Shown here piece after piece: positions 17,857 through 25,916 of a DNA stretch of 64,000 bases. Numbering within the stretch: position 1 is the first letter of the stretch; each line of letters begins with the position of its first letter. The position numbers were made by a program, and so were the translations under genes. The notes under the pieces were generated by a model, which saw only the letters and a list, made by a program, of their open reading frames with translations, made no database searches and had not been told where the DNA came from. Where the stretch lies: contig JBBSHE010000004.1 in NCBI GenBank assembly GCA_038253325.1, positions 1 to 64,000 of the forward strand, given 5' to 3'. This DNA comes from JBBSHE01 sp038253325 (GTDB taxonomy: Bacteria; Actinomycetota; Actinomycetes; Propionibacteriales; Nocardioidaceae).

Positions 17857-18040
17857 GTGACCTACCTCGTCTCCACGGCTCCAGGATCACCGGGGCACTC
17901 TCGATTGGACATGAGGTCCGTGTGATCGCGCGGGGTCGTGCCCGAAGCACACGGCAACCCTGTGGCCGCGGCCACACCGCTAACCTAACGTACGCCTGTT
18001 GGCGTGTCGAAGGGGCCGACGTGGTCTGTCCAGGCGAAGT

Positions 18041-18337
18041 TCATCGCCCAACCCTGACCGCAACCCAAACGAACGAAAGGCAGGTTGCGACCGGATCTCG
18101 TGGCCAGCCGCCTCCGCATCCGGTGCTGTCAGTTGACGATCCGCCGCTTCGGGTGCCCATCGGGTGACTTGCGTTGTCGGCAGGAAGAGGACGGCGACGC
18201 CGCCGAAAATCGGCGACGCCGCCTCCTGATCCGCCCCCTTGGGGCGACGGTAGCGATGCGGTCCCCCGGGGCCGTGATGTCCGGTGGTGTTCCGGTCGAT
18301 CCGGCGCGGGTGGTGGTGGGAACTGCGGAAGATCCAC
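18041..18337 (-). pseudogene. Possible decayed N-terminus of a pepD/HtrA-like protease gene
   Basis: GTG 18337 opens a frame beginning VDLPQFPPPPAPDRPEHH, a Pro-rich cytoplasmic start like that of actinobacterial HtrA/PepD proteases. No transmembrane segment, protease domain or PDZ domain follows in any frame. In mycobacteria, mprA and mprB are followed by pepD, and here the frame lies just downstream of an mprAB-like pair behind a matching regulator box. The assignment rests mainly on context and is weak; it may simply be non-coding. Confidence 0.2.
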
Positions 18338-18371
18338 ACCGCTACTCTGCCTGTCACCTTCGCCCCCGTCT

Positions 18372-18389
18372 CTGAGACGGCCCTGAGAG
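18372..18389. promoter_or_regulatory. TGAGA direct-repeat box, copy 2 (predicted MprA-like site)
   Basis: Two TGAGA words 11 bp apart, one helical turn, match the box upstream of the response-regulator gene at 15 of 18 bases. It lies 35 nt before GTG 18337. The opposite strand reads as TCTCAG repeats, which resembles the mycobacterial MprA box. It is flanked by a 7+7 bp palindrome (18366-18380). Confidence 0.5.
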
Positions 18390-18460
18390 CAGCCTCAGAC
18401 TTGGCAAAGAAGCACCGCCAACCGTCCAGCACCGGACCATCACCTCACGCTTGACCGGCG

Positions 18461-19809
18461 TCACGGGTGGCCGGGCAGCTGCAACGCGAACGCTGCACCG
18501 CCGGCGGGCGCGTTGGCCGCGGTGACGGTGCCCCCGTGCCGCAGCGCAGCCTGCCGGACGATCGACAACCCGAGACCGGAACCAGGTTGGGTCCGGGCGG
18601 ACTCGGCCCGGTAAAAGCGGTCGAAGACGTGGGGGAGGTCATCGGCGGCGATCCCGGGCCCTGGTCGCTTACGGTCAGCGTCCCGTGGTCGAGCCGGACC
18701 CAGACGGTGCCGTTGTGTGGGCTCCACTTCGCAGCGTTGTCGAGCAGGTTCAGGACGGCTCGTTCGAGAATGTTGGACTCACCGACAACCCACCAAGGCA
18801 TCATCTTCACGTCGAACGTGACCGAGCCGGCGCGGCGCCGGGCACGGTCGACGGCACGTCCGCACACCTCTGCGAGGTCCACCGGCTCAGGCGTCTGCTG
18901 GAGCGGTTCGTCGCGCGCCAGCTCGACCAGATCGCCGACCAGGGTCGACAGCTCCTCCGTTTGCGCGGTGATGTCGCTGATGATCTCGTCGCGCTGCGTT
19001 GCCGTCATCCCGCCCCGCAGGTTGGCCTGGGCGAGCAGCTCGATGTTCGTCCTCAGGCTCGTCAGTGGCGTCCGCAGCTCATGGCCGGCGTCGGCGATCA
19101 GACGCCGTTGCCGGTCGCGGCTCGACCCCAGAGCGGCAAGCATGTCGTTGAACGACGTGGCGAGGCTCGCGAGCTCGTCGTCGCCGGTCACGGGAATCGG
19201 CTCCAGCCGCTCGGTTGCCGCGATGTGCTCGGCCGCCGCGCTGAGCCGTCGCACCGGCCGTAGACCCGAGCGGGCGACCGCGAACCCGCTGATGCCGGCG
19301 ATGAAGATCCCGATGATTCCGACGATCGAAAGCACCCAGCCGAGCCGGTCCAGCGTATTCTCGATGGACTCTTGCGACTGAACCAGGACGAACGCGATCC
19401 CTGGCTGGGCGGGGACGGGGACGGCCACCATCCGGTACGGGATGCCGTCCCGCGAGACGGTCCGCAGTGAGGTTGCGATGTCGCGGCGGGCGACGGCGAT
19501 CTCGGCTGCAGACGGCCTCGGATAGTCCGTCGCGCCTTCGGGCTTGAACTGCCCCTCCTCGTTCACCAGGTAGAGCCGGATGTCGGCGGCACCAAGGTAC
19601 GCGGGCGGCACCGTCGTCAGCGCGATCTGCGACGTTATCGTGGTATTGTTCGCCACCGCACGCGCACGTTGGAGCAAAGTCTTGTCGGTCTGATTGTGCA
19701 GCTGGGCACGGACGGTGACGTACGCTGCCAGGCTGCCGACGGCGACGGTCAACCCGACCGCGCAGGCGGTGAGAACCGCGATCCGTGAAGCGAGGGATAC
19801 CCGCTTCAC
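18461..19809 (-). CDS. MprB-like sensor histidine kinase, frameshifted near the C-terminus
   Basis: Residues 1-30 include TM1. A sensor of about 125 aa, TM2 near 158-180, a HAMP linker and the H-box DAGHELRTPLTSLR (His243) follow, then the N-box LNLLDNAAKW. After DQGPG the frame changes. The native continuation (IAADDLPHVFDRFYRAES, then GSGLGLSIVRQAALRHGG) lies in another frame and stops at 18461, while the first frame runs on with nonsense to 18445. One missing base at 18651-18662, in a CCCGGGCCC run, explains this. It is either a real mutation that destroys the G2 box or a sequencing error. It overlaps its regulator by 4 nt. Confidence 0.85.
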
Positions 19810-20495
19810 GGGCTGCTCTCACGAAGAACGTACCCCACCCCTCGGACGGTGTGGAGGAGCCGCGGCTCCCCGTCCGCCTCGGTCTTGCGGCGCACGTAGC
19901 CGACGTACACCTCCAGCGAGTTCGCGGTCGTCGGGAAGTCGTAGCCCCACACCTCCTCGAGGATGAACGCCCGCTCGAGCACACGGCGCGGCCTGCGGAT
20001 GAACAACTCGAGCAGGTCCCACTCGGTGCGTGTCAAGGTGATCGGCCGATCACCGCGGAAGACCTCACGGGTCACCGGATCCATGGTGAGGTCGGCGAAC
20101 TTGAGGGGTTGCTCGTCACCGGCCTGGGGGGCCGACTTGCGCCGCCGGAGCATTGCCCGGACGCGGGCGAGCAGCTCTTCGAGGGCGAACGGCTTGGGCA
20201 GGTAGTCGTCGGCGCCGGCGTCGAGCCCGTCGACGCGGTCCCCCACCGAGTCTCGCGCGGTCAGAACCATGATCGGCACGTCGTTGCCAGCGGCGCGCAA
20301 CGCCCTGGTGGTGTCGATCCCGTCGAGCCGCGGCATCATCACGTCGACGATGAGGGCATCGGGATCGACGGAGTTGAAACGCGCCAACGCCTCCGCCCCG
20401 TCGGCCGCCGTCACGACCTCATAGCCGTTGAACTCCAACGAGCGGCGCAGCGAGTCGCGTACAGCGCGGTCGTCGTCGACGACAAAGATGCGCAT
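19806..20495 (-). CDS. MprA-like OmpR-family response regulator
   Basis: 229 aa. Receiver domain with acidic pocket DDD at 7-9, phospho-acceptor Asp51 (VDVMMPRLDG), Thr79 and Lys101 (LPKPF). The winged helix follows (ITLTRTEWDLLELF ... TANSLEVYVGYVRRK). The sequence is closest in style to MprA/TcrA regulators of actinobacterial envelope stress. It is followed with a 4-nt overlap by its kinase. A TGAGA direct-repeat box 23 nt upstream suggests autoregulation. With the kinase apparently broken, its phosphorylation state in this strain is uncertain. Confidence 0.94.
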   Translation of the reverse strand: MRIFVVDDDRAVRDSLRRSLEFNGYEVVTAADGAEALARFNSVDPDALIVDVMMPRLDGIDTTRALRAAGNDVPIMVLTARDSVGDRVDGLDAGADDYLPKPFALEELLARVRAMLRRRKSAPQAGDEQPLKFADLTMDPVTREVFRGDRPITLTRTEWDLLELFIRRPRRVLERAFILEEVWGYDFPTTANSLEVYVGYVRRKTEADGEPRLLHTVRGVGYVLRESSP

Positions 20496-20517
20496 GGCGT
20501 CAGCCTGTCACGGATCA

Positions 20518-20535
20518 CTGAGACGCGGCTGAGAG
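20518..20535. promoter_or_regulatory. TGAGA direct-repeat box, copy 1 (predicted autoregulation site)
   Basis: CTGAGAC and CTGAGAG are spaced 11 bp apart, 23 nt upstream of the response-regulator start. The box matches the copy at 18372-18389 and resembles the paired TCTCAG subunits of the mycobacterial MprA box when read on the other strand. Confidence 0.55.
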
Positions 20536-20554
20536 GGTCACACCTTGCCGTTTT

Positions 20555-20630
20555 CCCAGGTTTACCTGGGACATCTGCACTTCACCCAGGTAATTTCGTG
20601 GGTGAAGTGCAGACTGCCTGGGTGAAGTGC
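20555..20630. repeat. Clustered inverted repeats built on CCTGGGTGAAGTGC
   Basis: A perfect 15-bp inverted repeat (20574-20588 with 20599-20613, 10-nt loop) is preceded by a 7+7 bp palindrome (20555-20570) and followed by a third copy of the arm in direct orientation (20617-20630). The last copy touches the start of the HEAT gene. Possible roles are an operator array, a translation-blocking hairpin or a REP-type element. Confidence 0.75.
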
Positions 20631-20638
20631 CGGACCAT

Positions 20639-21190
20639 ATGAGCAACGTTCCATTGCGGGGAACTCCCAAGGCGCGCATCGCAGCAGCGGTCCGTACGAC
20701 GGGCGAGCTTGCCCTCGTACGCGAGTGTATTGCCGTCCTCCGGACCGGAGAGCCGCCTGGCGACGAGGACGTGGCCGTGGCCCTCGGCGGCGAACATGCC
20801 CGCCATGAGCTGGACCGTACCGCGCCGCCGCGCCGTGTCCAGGACTACTGGTGGTCCGTCTGGGCACTGCGCGTGATGCTGTACGCGTGGGACGACGCGG
20901 CGGAGCCGGCCGTCACGGACGCGTTCGGGCACGACGCGTGGCGGGTTCGCGAGATGGCCGCCAAGGTGGTAGCCGGCCGCGAGGTCGGCATGGCGGCCGA
21001 GGCGGTGGCGACCGCATGCGCAGATCAAACCCCGCGGGTACGCGCGGCCGCGCTGCGTGCGCTCGGCGTCATCGGCGAGCGAGAGCACCTCGACGTCATA
21101 CGCGGTACTCTCGACGATCCAGATACCGAGGTACGAAAGCGCGCGGAGCAGGCCCTCGACACGTTGGCGCGGCGCCTCGACCTCGCCTGA
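20639..21190 (+). CDS. HEAT-repeat domain protein
   Basis: About 183 aa from ATG 20639; GTG 20627 in frame would add four residues but lies inside a repeat arm. The C-terminal half forms at least two HEAT-like helical pairs, with motifs such as DAWRVREMAAKVVAG, TPRVRAAALRALGVIG and DTEVRKRAEQALDTL. Such repeats make a protein-binding solenoid. There is no signal peptide or catalytic motif. It stands alone between divergent regulator genes and the carboxypeptidase, so its partner is unknown. Confidence 0.8.
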   Translation: MSNVPLRGTPKARIAAAVRTTGELALVRECIAVLRTGEPPGDEDVAVALGGEHARHELDRTAPPRRVQDYWWSVWALRVMLYAWDDAAEPAVTDAFGHDAWRVREMAAKVVAGREVGMAAEAVATACADQTPRVRAAALRALGVIGEREHLDVIRGTLDDPDTEVRKRAEQALDTLARRLDLA

Positions 21191-21396
21191 CTGAGAGTCC
21201 GATACGAGTTGTCGACCACCTCATCGGATGACGACGGCCCCGGTGCCGACAAGCAGGAGTGTGCGGGCCTGGACGGATGACGCAAGCCGCGGTTGACTGC
21301 CCTTCAGGCGGCGATGGAGTGGGAACTGCCGTCCGAGCAACTGGTCGGCGCACGTCGACCGATGCTCAACCGACTTGCCGACAGTGAAGGCCCGCC

Positions 21397-23004
21397 ATGA
21401 CCAGAATCAGCAAACTAGCCGTCGCGGCCAGGGGCGCCGCGATGATCGGGGTCGTCGCCCTCGTCGCGACGACGTACCAGGGACCAGGTACCGGACCTGA
21501 TGTGCGGGTGGTCGAGACGACCGCGCCGAGTGGGGACGACGGTCTGGCGTCACGGATCGATCAGCTGCTCACCAACCCTGTGTTCAACGGCTCGACCGTC
21601 GAGGTGGTCGTACGCGACGCGACCACGGGCGACGTTGTGTACGACCGCGCAGGAGACCAGCGGGTCAATCCCGCGTCGAACATGAAGTTGTTCACGTCAA
21701 CGGCGGCGATGGCGACGCTCGGGCCGAGCTTCCGCTTTCACACCGACGTGTACGCGAAGGGCCGAGTGCACGGTCACACGCTCGCCGGGAGGTTGTACCT
21801 GAAGGGCTTCGGTGACCCGACGACGTTGCGGTCGGACTACGTCCGCCTCGCCCGACAGGTTGTCGCGGCCGGGATCACGTCCGTACGTGGCGCGCTGGTC
21901 GCCGACGACTCGTACTTCGACGACGTCCGACTCGGCACCGGCTGGTCCTGGGACGACGAACCGTACTACTACTCCGCGCAGACGTCGGCCTTGACGGTGG
22001 CGCCGAACACCGACTACGACTCCGGAACCGTGATCGTCGAGTCGACGCCGGCTGCGACCGTCGGCAGGCCGGTGCGGATCAGGCTCGTACCCAAGACGAG
22101 CGTGCTTCGTGTTGTCAACGACGCGACCACCGGCGCGCCCGGCAGCGACTACACACTCGACGTGGTCCGCGCGCACGGGTCCAACGTCGTCCACGTCACC
22201 GGAAGCCTTCCGACCGACGCCGGCACCGACCAGGAGTGGGTGACGGTGTGGAACCCGACGCGCTACGCCGCCGACGTCTTCGAACGCGCGCTGCGGGCCA
22301 ACGGCGTCTCCGTCGCAGGTCCAGTCCGGACAGGTACGACCCCGGCCGGGTCTGTCATCCGGGTTGCCCGGGACCGGTCGATGCCGCTCAGTGGGATCCT
22401 GATCCCGTTCCTCAAGCTGTCCAACAACATGCACGCGGAGGCCCTGGTCAAGACGATGGGCGCCGTCGAGACCGGCGTCGGATCCTGGGACGCGGGACTG
22501 AACCAGGTGATCGCGTACGCACAAGGCAAGGGAGTCCACACTGACACGCTCGCCTTCTACGACGGCTCCGGCCTGTCACGGATGGACCTGCTGACCGGCG
22601 ACGCGATCACCGACCTGCTCGGCGCGGTGCGCGGTGAACCATGGTTCGGCACCTGGTACAACGCGCTGCCGATCGCGGGAAACCCCGACCGGTTCGTCGG
22701 TGGAACGCTCCGCAGCCGGATGGTGGGCACCCCGGCCGCGAACAACGTACATGCGAAGACCGGGTCGCTGACCGGAGTCAGTGCGCTGTCCGGCTACGTG
22801 ACGGACGCCGACGGCCGCAAGCTGGTGTTCTCGATGGTCACGAACGCCTATCTCGACAGCCCCCGCTCGGTCGAGGACGCACTGGCGGTGACGCTTGCCT
22901 CGTGGACCGCCGATGGCAAGGCGGCGCCGGTCTCGCCAAGCAGGATGGTTCCGACGCGGAGGCTACCGGTCACGATCGAATGCTCCTGGGCCAAGGCCTG
23001 CTGA
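21397..23004 (+). CDS. dacB: D-alanyl-D-alanine carboxypeptidase/endopeptidase (PBP4, S13)
   Basis: 535 aa. An N-terminal hydrophobic stretch (GAAMIGVVALVATTY) is a signal peptide or anchor. All three penicillin-binding motifs are present: S94-x-x-K97 (NPASNMKLF), S342-N-N344 (LSNNMHAE) and K454-T-G (HAKTGSL). The long insert between the first two motifs, with a LYLKGFGDPTT start, is the class C PBP signature. It trims or opens peptidoglycan peptide cross-links outside the membrane. GAAGG precedes ATG 21397. The C-terminal 30 residues after the fold are poorly conserved. Confidence 0.94.
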   Translation: MTRISKLAVAARGAAMIGVVALVATTYQGPGTGPDVRVVETTAPSGDDGLASRIDQLLTNPVFNGSTVEVVVRDATTGDVVYDRAGDQRVNPASNMKLFTSTAAMATLGPSFRFHTDVYAKGRVHGHTLAGRLYLKGFGDPTTLRSDYVRLARQVVAAGITSVRGALVADDSYFDDVRLGTGWSWDDEPYYYSAQTSALTVAPNTDYDSGTVIVESTPAATVGRPVRIRLVPKTSVLRVVNDATTGAPGSDYTLDVVRAHGSNVVHVTGSLPTDAGTDQEWVTVWNPTRYAADVFERALRANGVSVAGPVRTGTTPAGSVIRVARDRSMPLSGILIPFLKLSNNMHAEALVKTMGAVETGVGSWDAGLNQVIAYAQGKGVHTDTLAFYDGSGLSRMDLLTGDAITDLLGAVRGEPWFGTWYNALPIAGNPDRFVGGTLRSRMVGTPAANNVHAKTGSLTGVSALSGYVTDADGRKLVFSMVTNAYLDSPRSVEDALAVTLASWTADGKAAPVSPSRMVPTRRLPVTIECSWAKAC

Positions 23005-23067
23005 CGCCGCGAGAAGTCGGCGACCACGAGGTGTTTCCGGACCAGGTGGCCGCCGAGCCTCGAAGCG

Positions 23068-23472
23068 TCAGCGGACGTAGCGGAAACGGCGCTTCGACTT
23101 GTCTTCGGGAAAGAAGCTGCTGACGATCCAGGTGACGATCGAGATCACGATCGCACCGAAGACGGCGGTCCAGAAGCCCTTGACGCGGAAGCCGATGTTC
23201 GCCTGGTCGGCGATCCAGCCGGTCAACAGCAACAGGAAGGCGTTGACGACGAAAATGAACAGGCCCAGCGTCAAGACGATGGCCGGCAACGACACGATCA
23301 TGGCAATCGGCTTGATGACGGCGTTCACGACGGCGAAGATCGCTGCGACGAACAGCAGCGTGATGATCCGATCGGCCGTCGAGCTGCCGATCACCGCGAT
23401 CCCCTCGAAAATCCAGGCCGCGACGGCGACCGCCGCGGCACTGGTGAGGACCTTGATCACGAACTCCTTCAT
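23068..23472 (-). CDS. Small four-helix membrane protein, phage-holin-like family (YvlD/DUF360)
   Basis: 134 aa with four hydrophobic segments and a short basic tail (PEDKSKRRFRYVR). The pattern FAVVNAVIKPI-x-SLPAIVLTLGLFIFVVNAFLLLLTGW is diagnostic of the family called mycobacterial 4 TMS phage holin superfamily or YvlD. Despite the name there is no phage context. It sits alone, convergent with the dacB gene. The function is not established. Confidence 0.9.
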   Translation of the reverse strand: MKEFVIKVLTSAAAVAVAAWIFEGIAVIGSSTADRIITLLFVAAIFAVVNAVIKPIAMIVSLPAIVLTLGLFIFVVNAFLLLLTGWIADQANIGFRVKGFWTAVFGAIVISIVTWIVSSFFPEDKSKRRFRYVR

Positions 23473-23508
23473 GGGGTGATCGTCGCATGTCTGACCGCCG
23501 CCAGGCAG

Positions 23509-24465
23509 TCAGGCGTACGGCAGGGGCGCGACGGCCCCGGTCGGTCCGGGCAGCCGGGCCGTTTGGGCGGCCACGATGCCGATGACCACGGCAACGACGC
23601 CCGCACTCTGCACCGCGGTCAGAGACTCGTGAAACCACCACCACCCGAGGATCGTTGCCCCGACGGGTTCGAGCATCGCGATCGTCGTCACCGTGGTCGC
23701 CCGGATGTAGCGCAGGGCAAACAGCTCCGTCGCGAACGGGATCACCGTGCCGAGGACGACGATCCACGTCAGCATCAGCCACACCGGCGCATGCCAGCCG
23801 GCCAGCGAACCCAGCAGCGACGGGCTCGCGGTCAGGACGCCGCTCGGCACGCGCGTCACCGGCTCGACCATGTTGAGCGCGACGGTCGCCACGACGAACG
23901 CCCAGACGACGACCTGCAACGGGTCCATCGCGTTCACACCGTGCTCGCCGAGTAAGAAGTAGACCGCGAAACAGACCGCGGCGCCGAGACCGGCGATCAC
24001 ACCACCGCCGTCGAACGCGGCCCCCTTCCAAATCTGCGCCGCGAGCACCAGACCGGACAACGACAGCCCGAGGCCCAGCCACATCCGCTTGCGCACCTGC
24101 TCGCGTTGGACGAACCGCGCCCACAGCGCGACAAGGACCGGTGCGGTGTACTCAAGCAGCAGCGCCATGCCGACGGGTAGCCGGTCGATCGCCACGAAGT
24201 AGGTCCACTGCAATCCCGCGACGCCGACCAGTCCGTGCGCGACGACGACGAGCAGCCGCCGACCGCGCGGCAGGACCAATGCGCGCCGACGAACCAGGGC
24301 CGCGACGACGGCCAGGATCATCGCCGTTCCGGTCACGCGCAGCGTCGTCAGCAGGCCGGGATCGACGCCCGCGCGCAGTACGACCCGCGACACCCCGGCG
24401 TTGACGACGAACAGCCCGGCGCCCGCGAGCACCAGGAGGTATCCGGTGCGGGTGCGCAGAGCCAC
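23509..24465 (-). CDS. EamA/RhtA-type DMT-superfamily exporter
   Basis: 318 aa, ten predicted membrane helices in two EamA halves. The second half shows AVCFAVYFLLGEHG and the closing TTVTTIAMLEPVGATILGWWWFHESL. Homologues export amino acids or other small metabolites; the substrate is not readable here. It lies 36 nt upstream of the small membrane-protein gene on the same strand only in the sense of following it on the chromosome; nothing shows a shared transcript. Confidence 0.9.
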   Translation of the reverse strand: MALRTRTGYLLVLAGAGLFVVNAGVSRVVLRAGVDPGLLTTLRVTGTAMILAVVAALVRRRALVLPRGRRLLVVVAHGLVGVAGLQWTYFVAIDRLPVGMALLLEYTAPVLVALWARFVQREQVRKRMWLGLGLSLSGLVLAAQIWKGAAFDGGGVIAGLGAAVCFAVYFLLGEHGVNAMDPLQVVVWAFVVATVALNMVEPVTRVPSGVLTASPSLLGSLAGWHAPVWLMLTWIVVLGTVIPFATELFALRYIRATTVTTIAMLEPVGATILGWWWFHESLTAVQSAGVVAVVIGIVAAQTARLPGPTGAVAPLPYA

Positions 24466-24711
24466 GACTGGGAGGCTACCCAGCGGTGTCGAACTCCGAC
24501 GCCCCTTACCCCCGCCGAGCGAGGTGTCGTGGCCCGAGTGGGGGCATCGGACCCACGGCCGACGCGGTGTGCGCTACTGCGGTCACCTGCTCGGGCGTCA
24601 ACGGGTCGCGCCGGGAGTCAACGAGCCGATCGCTTGTCCGGCGTTGCGCCGGCCGCCACCGGCGTTCGGCTGGCTCGCCGATCGCGGCGCTCGCGTCGTA
24701 CCGTAGGGCAC

Positions 24712-25785
24712 ATGGCGAACCTCCCCCTCCGCCCGGCGCTCGACGCGATTCCCGCCTACCAGGCTGGCAAACCGGCGTCATCGGGCGAAGGGCCGGCGTT
24801 CAAGCTGTCAAGCAACGAGAACCCGCTACCGCCGCTGGCCGGCGTCCTCGAGGCCGCGTACGCGGCGGCTCAGACGATGAATCGCTACCCGGACATGGCG
24901 GTCGGCGGGTTGAGCCAGGCGATCGCTCGGAAGTTCAACGTGGGAGTCGGACAGGTCGCCGTCGGCGCCGGCTCGGTCGCGGTCCTGTACGACCTGTTGC
25001 GGGCGACCTGCGTCGAGGGTGATGAGGTCGTTTACGCCTGGCGGTCGTTCGAGGCATACCCGATCGCCGTCGGGCTGACCGGGGCGACCGGTGTCCCCGT
25101 TCCGCTGATGGACGGGGCTCGGCACGACCTCCGCGCCATCCGGTCGGCGGTCTCCGACCGGACCAAGGTCGCACTCGTGTGCACGCCCAACAACCCGACC
25201 GGGCCGGTCGTGCACGCCGACGAGCTGCGGGACTTCGTCGAGTCGGTGCCGTCGGACGTGATCATTGTGGTCGACGAGGCCTATCGCGAGCTCGTGACGG
25301 ATCCGGAGGTGCTCGACGGGCGTGCGCTGATCGACGATCACGACAACGTCGTCGTCCTCCGTACGTTTTCCAAGGCGTACGGCCTGGCCGGCCTGCGGGT
25401 CGGCTACGCTCTCGCCGACCAGCGGGTGGCCGAGGCGATCCGCAAGTGCGCGCTTCCGTTCGGGGTTTCGCAGATCGCCCAGGCGGCCGCGCTGGCGTCG
25501 TTGAAGGCAGAAGACGCCATGCATGAACGGGTCGAGTCGATCGTCAAGGAGCGGTCGCGGGTCTGGACGGCCCTGCTCGACCAGGGTTGGGACGTGCCCG
25601 TCACCGAGGCGAACTTCGTGTGGCTCGAGCTCGGTGGCGAGTCGGTCGCGTTCGCCGCGGCCTGCGATGCCCACGGCGTCAGCGTCCGGCCGTTTCCCGG
25701 CGAAGGCGTACGGGTGTCGGTCGGCGAGCCGGCGGCGAACGACATCTTTCTCGACGTTGCCGCCTCCTGGTCGGCGACTCCCTGA
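24712..25785 (+). CDS. Histidinol-phosphate/aromatic aminotransferase (class I/II)
   Basis: 357 aa from ATG 24712, within the usual 350-370. It starts FKLSSNENPLPPL, has the Asp-Tyr pair around VVDEAYRELV, and the PLP-binding Lys221 in TFSKAYGLAGLRVGYAL. The C-terminal Arg motif is GVRVSVGEP. No other histidine genes are near, so it may be the second, aromatic-preferring copy (Pat/HisC2) of actinobacteria rather than the biosynthetic hisC. It transfers an amino group from glutamate to imidazole-acetol phosphate or an aryl pyruvate. Gene order gives no further clue. Confidence 0.9.
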   Translation: MANLPLRPALDAIPAYQAGKPASSGEGPAFKLSSNENPLPPLAGVLEAAYAAAQTMNRYPDMAVGGLSQAIARKFNVGVGQVAVGAGSVAVLYDLLRATCVEGDEVVYAWRSFEAYPIAVGLTGATGVPVPLMDGARHDLRAIRSAVSDRTKVALVCTPNNPTGPVVHADELRDFVESVPSDVIIVVDEAYRELVTDPEVLDGRALIDDHDNVVVLRTFSKAYGLAGLRVGYALADQRVAEAIRKCALPFGVSQIAQAAALASLKAEDAMHERVESIVKERSRVWTALLDQGWDVPVTEANFVWLELGGESVAFAAACDAHGVSVRPFPGEGVRVSVGEPAANDIFLDVAASWSATP

Positions 25786-25916
25786 TGCCTGCGTCCGATC
25801 GCCGAATGTGTGTGAGACGTCACGAATCCGGGCGACAACCCGCGACCAGCGGCGGGCAGCGAAAACCGCTGGCGGGAACGTCAGGGGCATGAGGTAGCCT
25901 GCCTCTTACATCGGGC

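Larger units (their letters stand above)
17857..18460. other. Long gap between bkd operon and frameshifted kinase
   Basis: About 600 bp without an intact gene. It holds a predicted response-regulator box (18372-18389), a GC-rich hairpin (arms 18201-18206 and 18210-18215, AAA loop) and a 98-codon frame at 18041-18337 that may be a gene remnant. The promoter of the bkd operon must lie near 17860-17990, but no clear element was found. Confidence 0.5.

Noticed and set aside
18193..18223. GGCGACGCCGCC direct repeat in the bkd-kinase gap
   Set aside because: Short GC-rich repeats arise easily at this base composition; only the small AAA-loop hairpin is noted.
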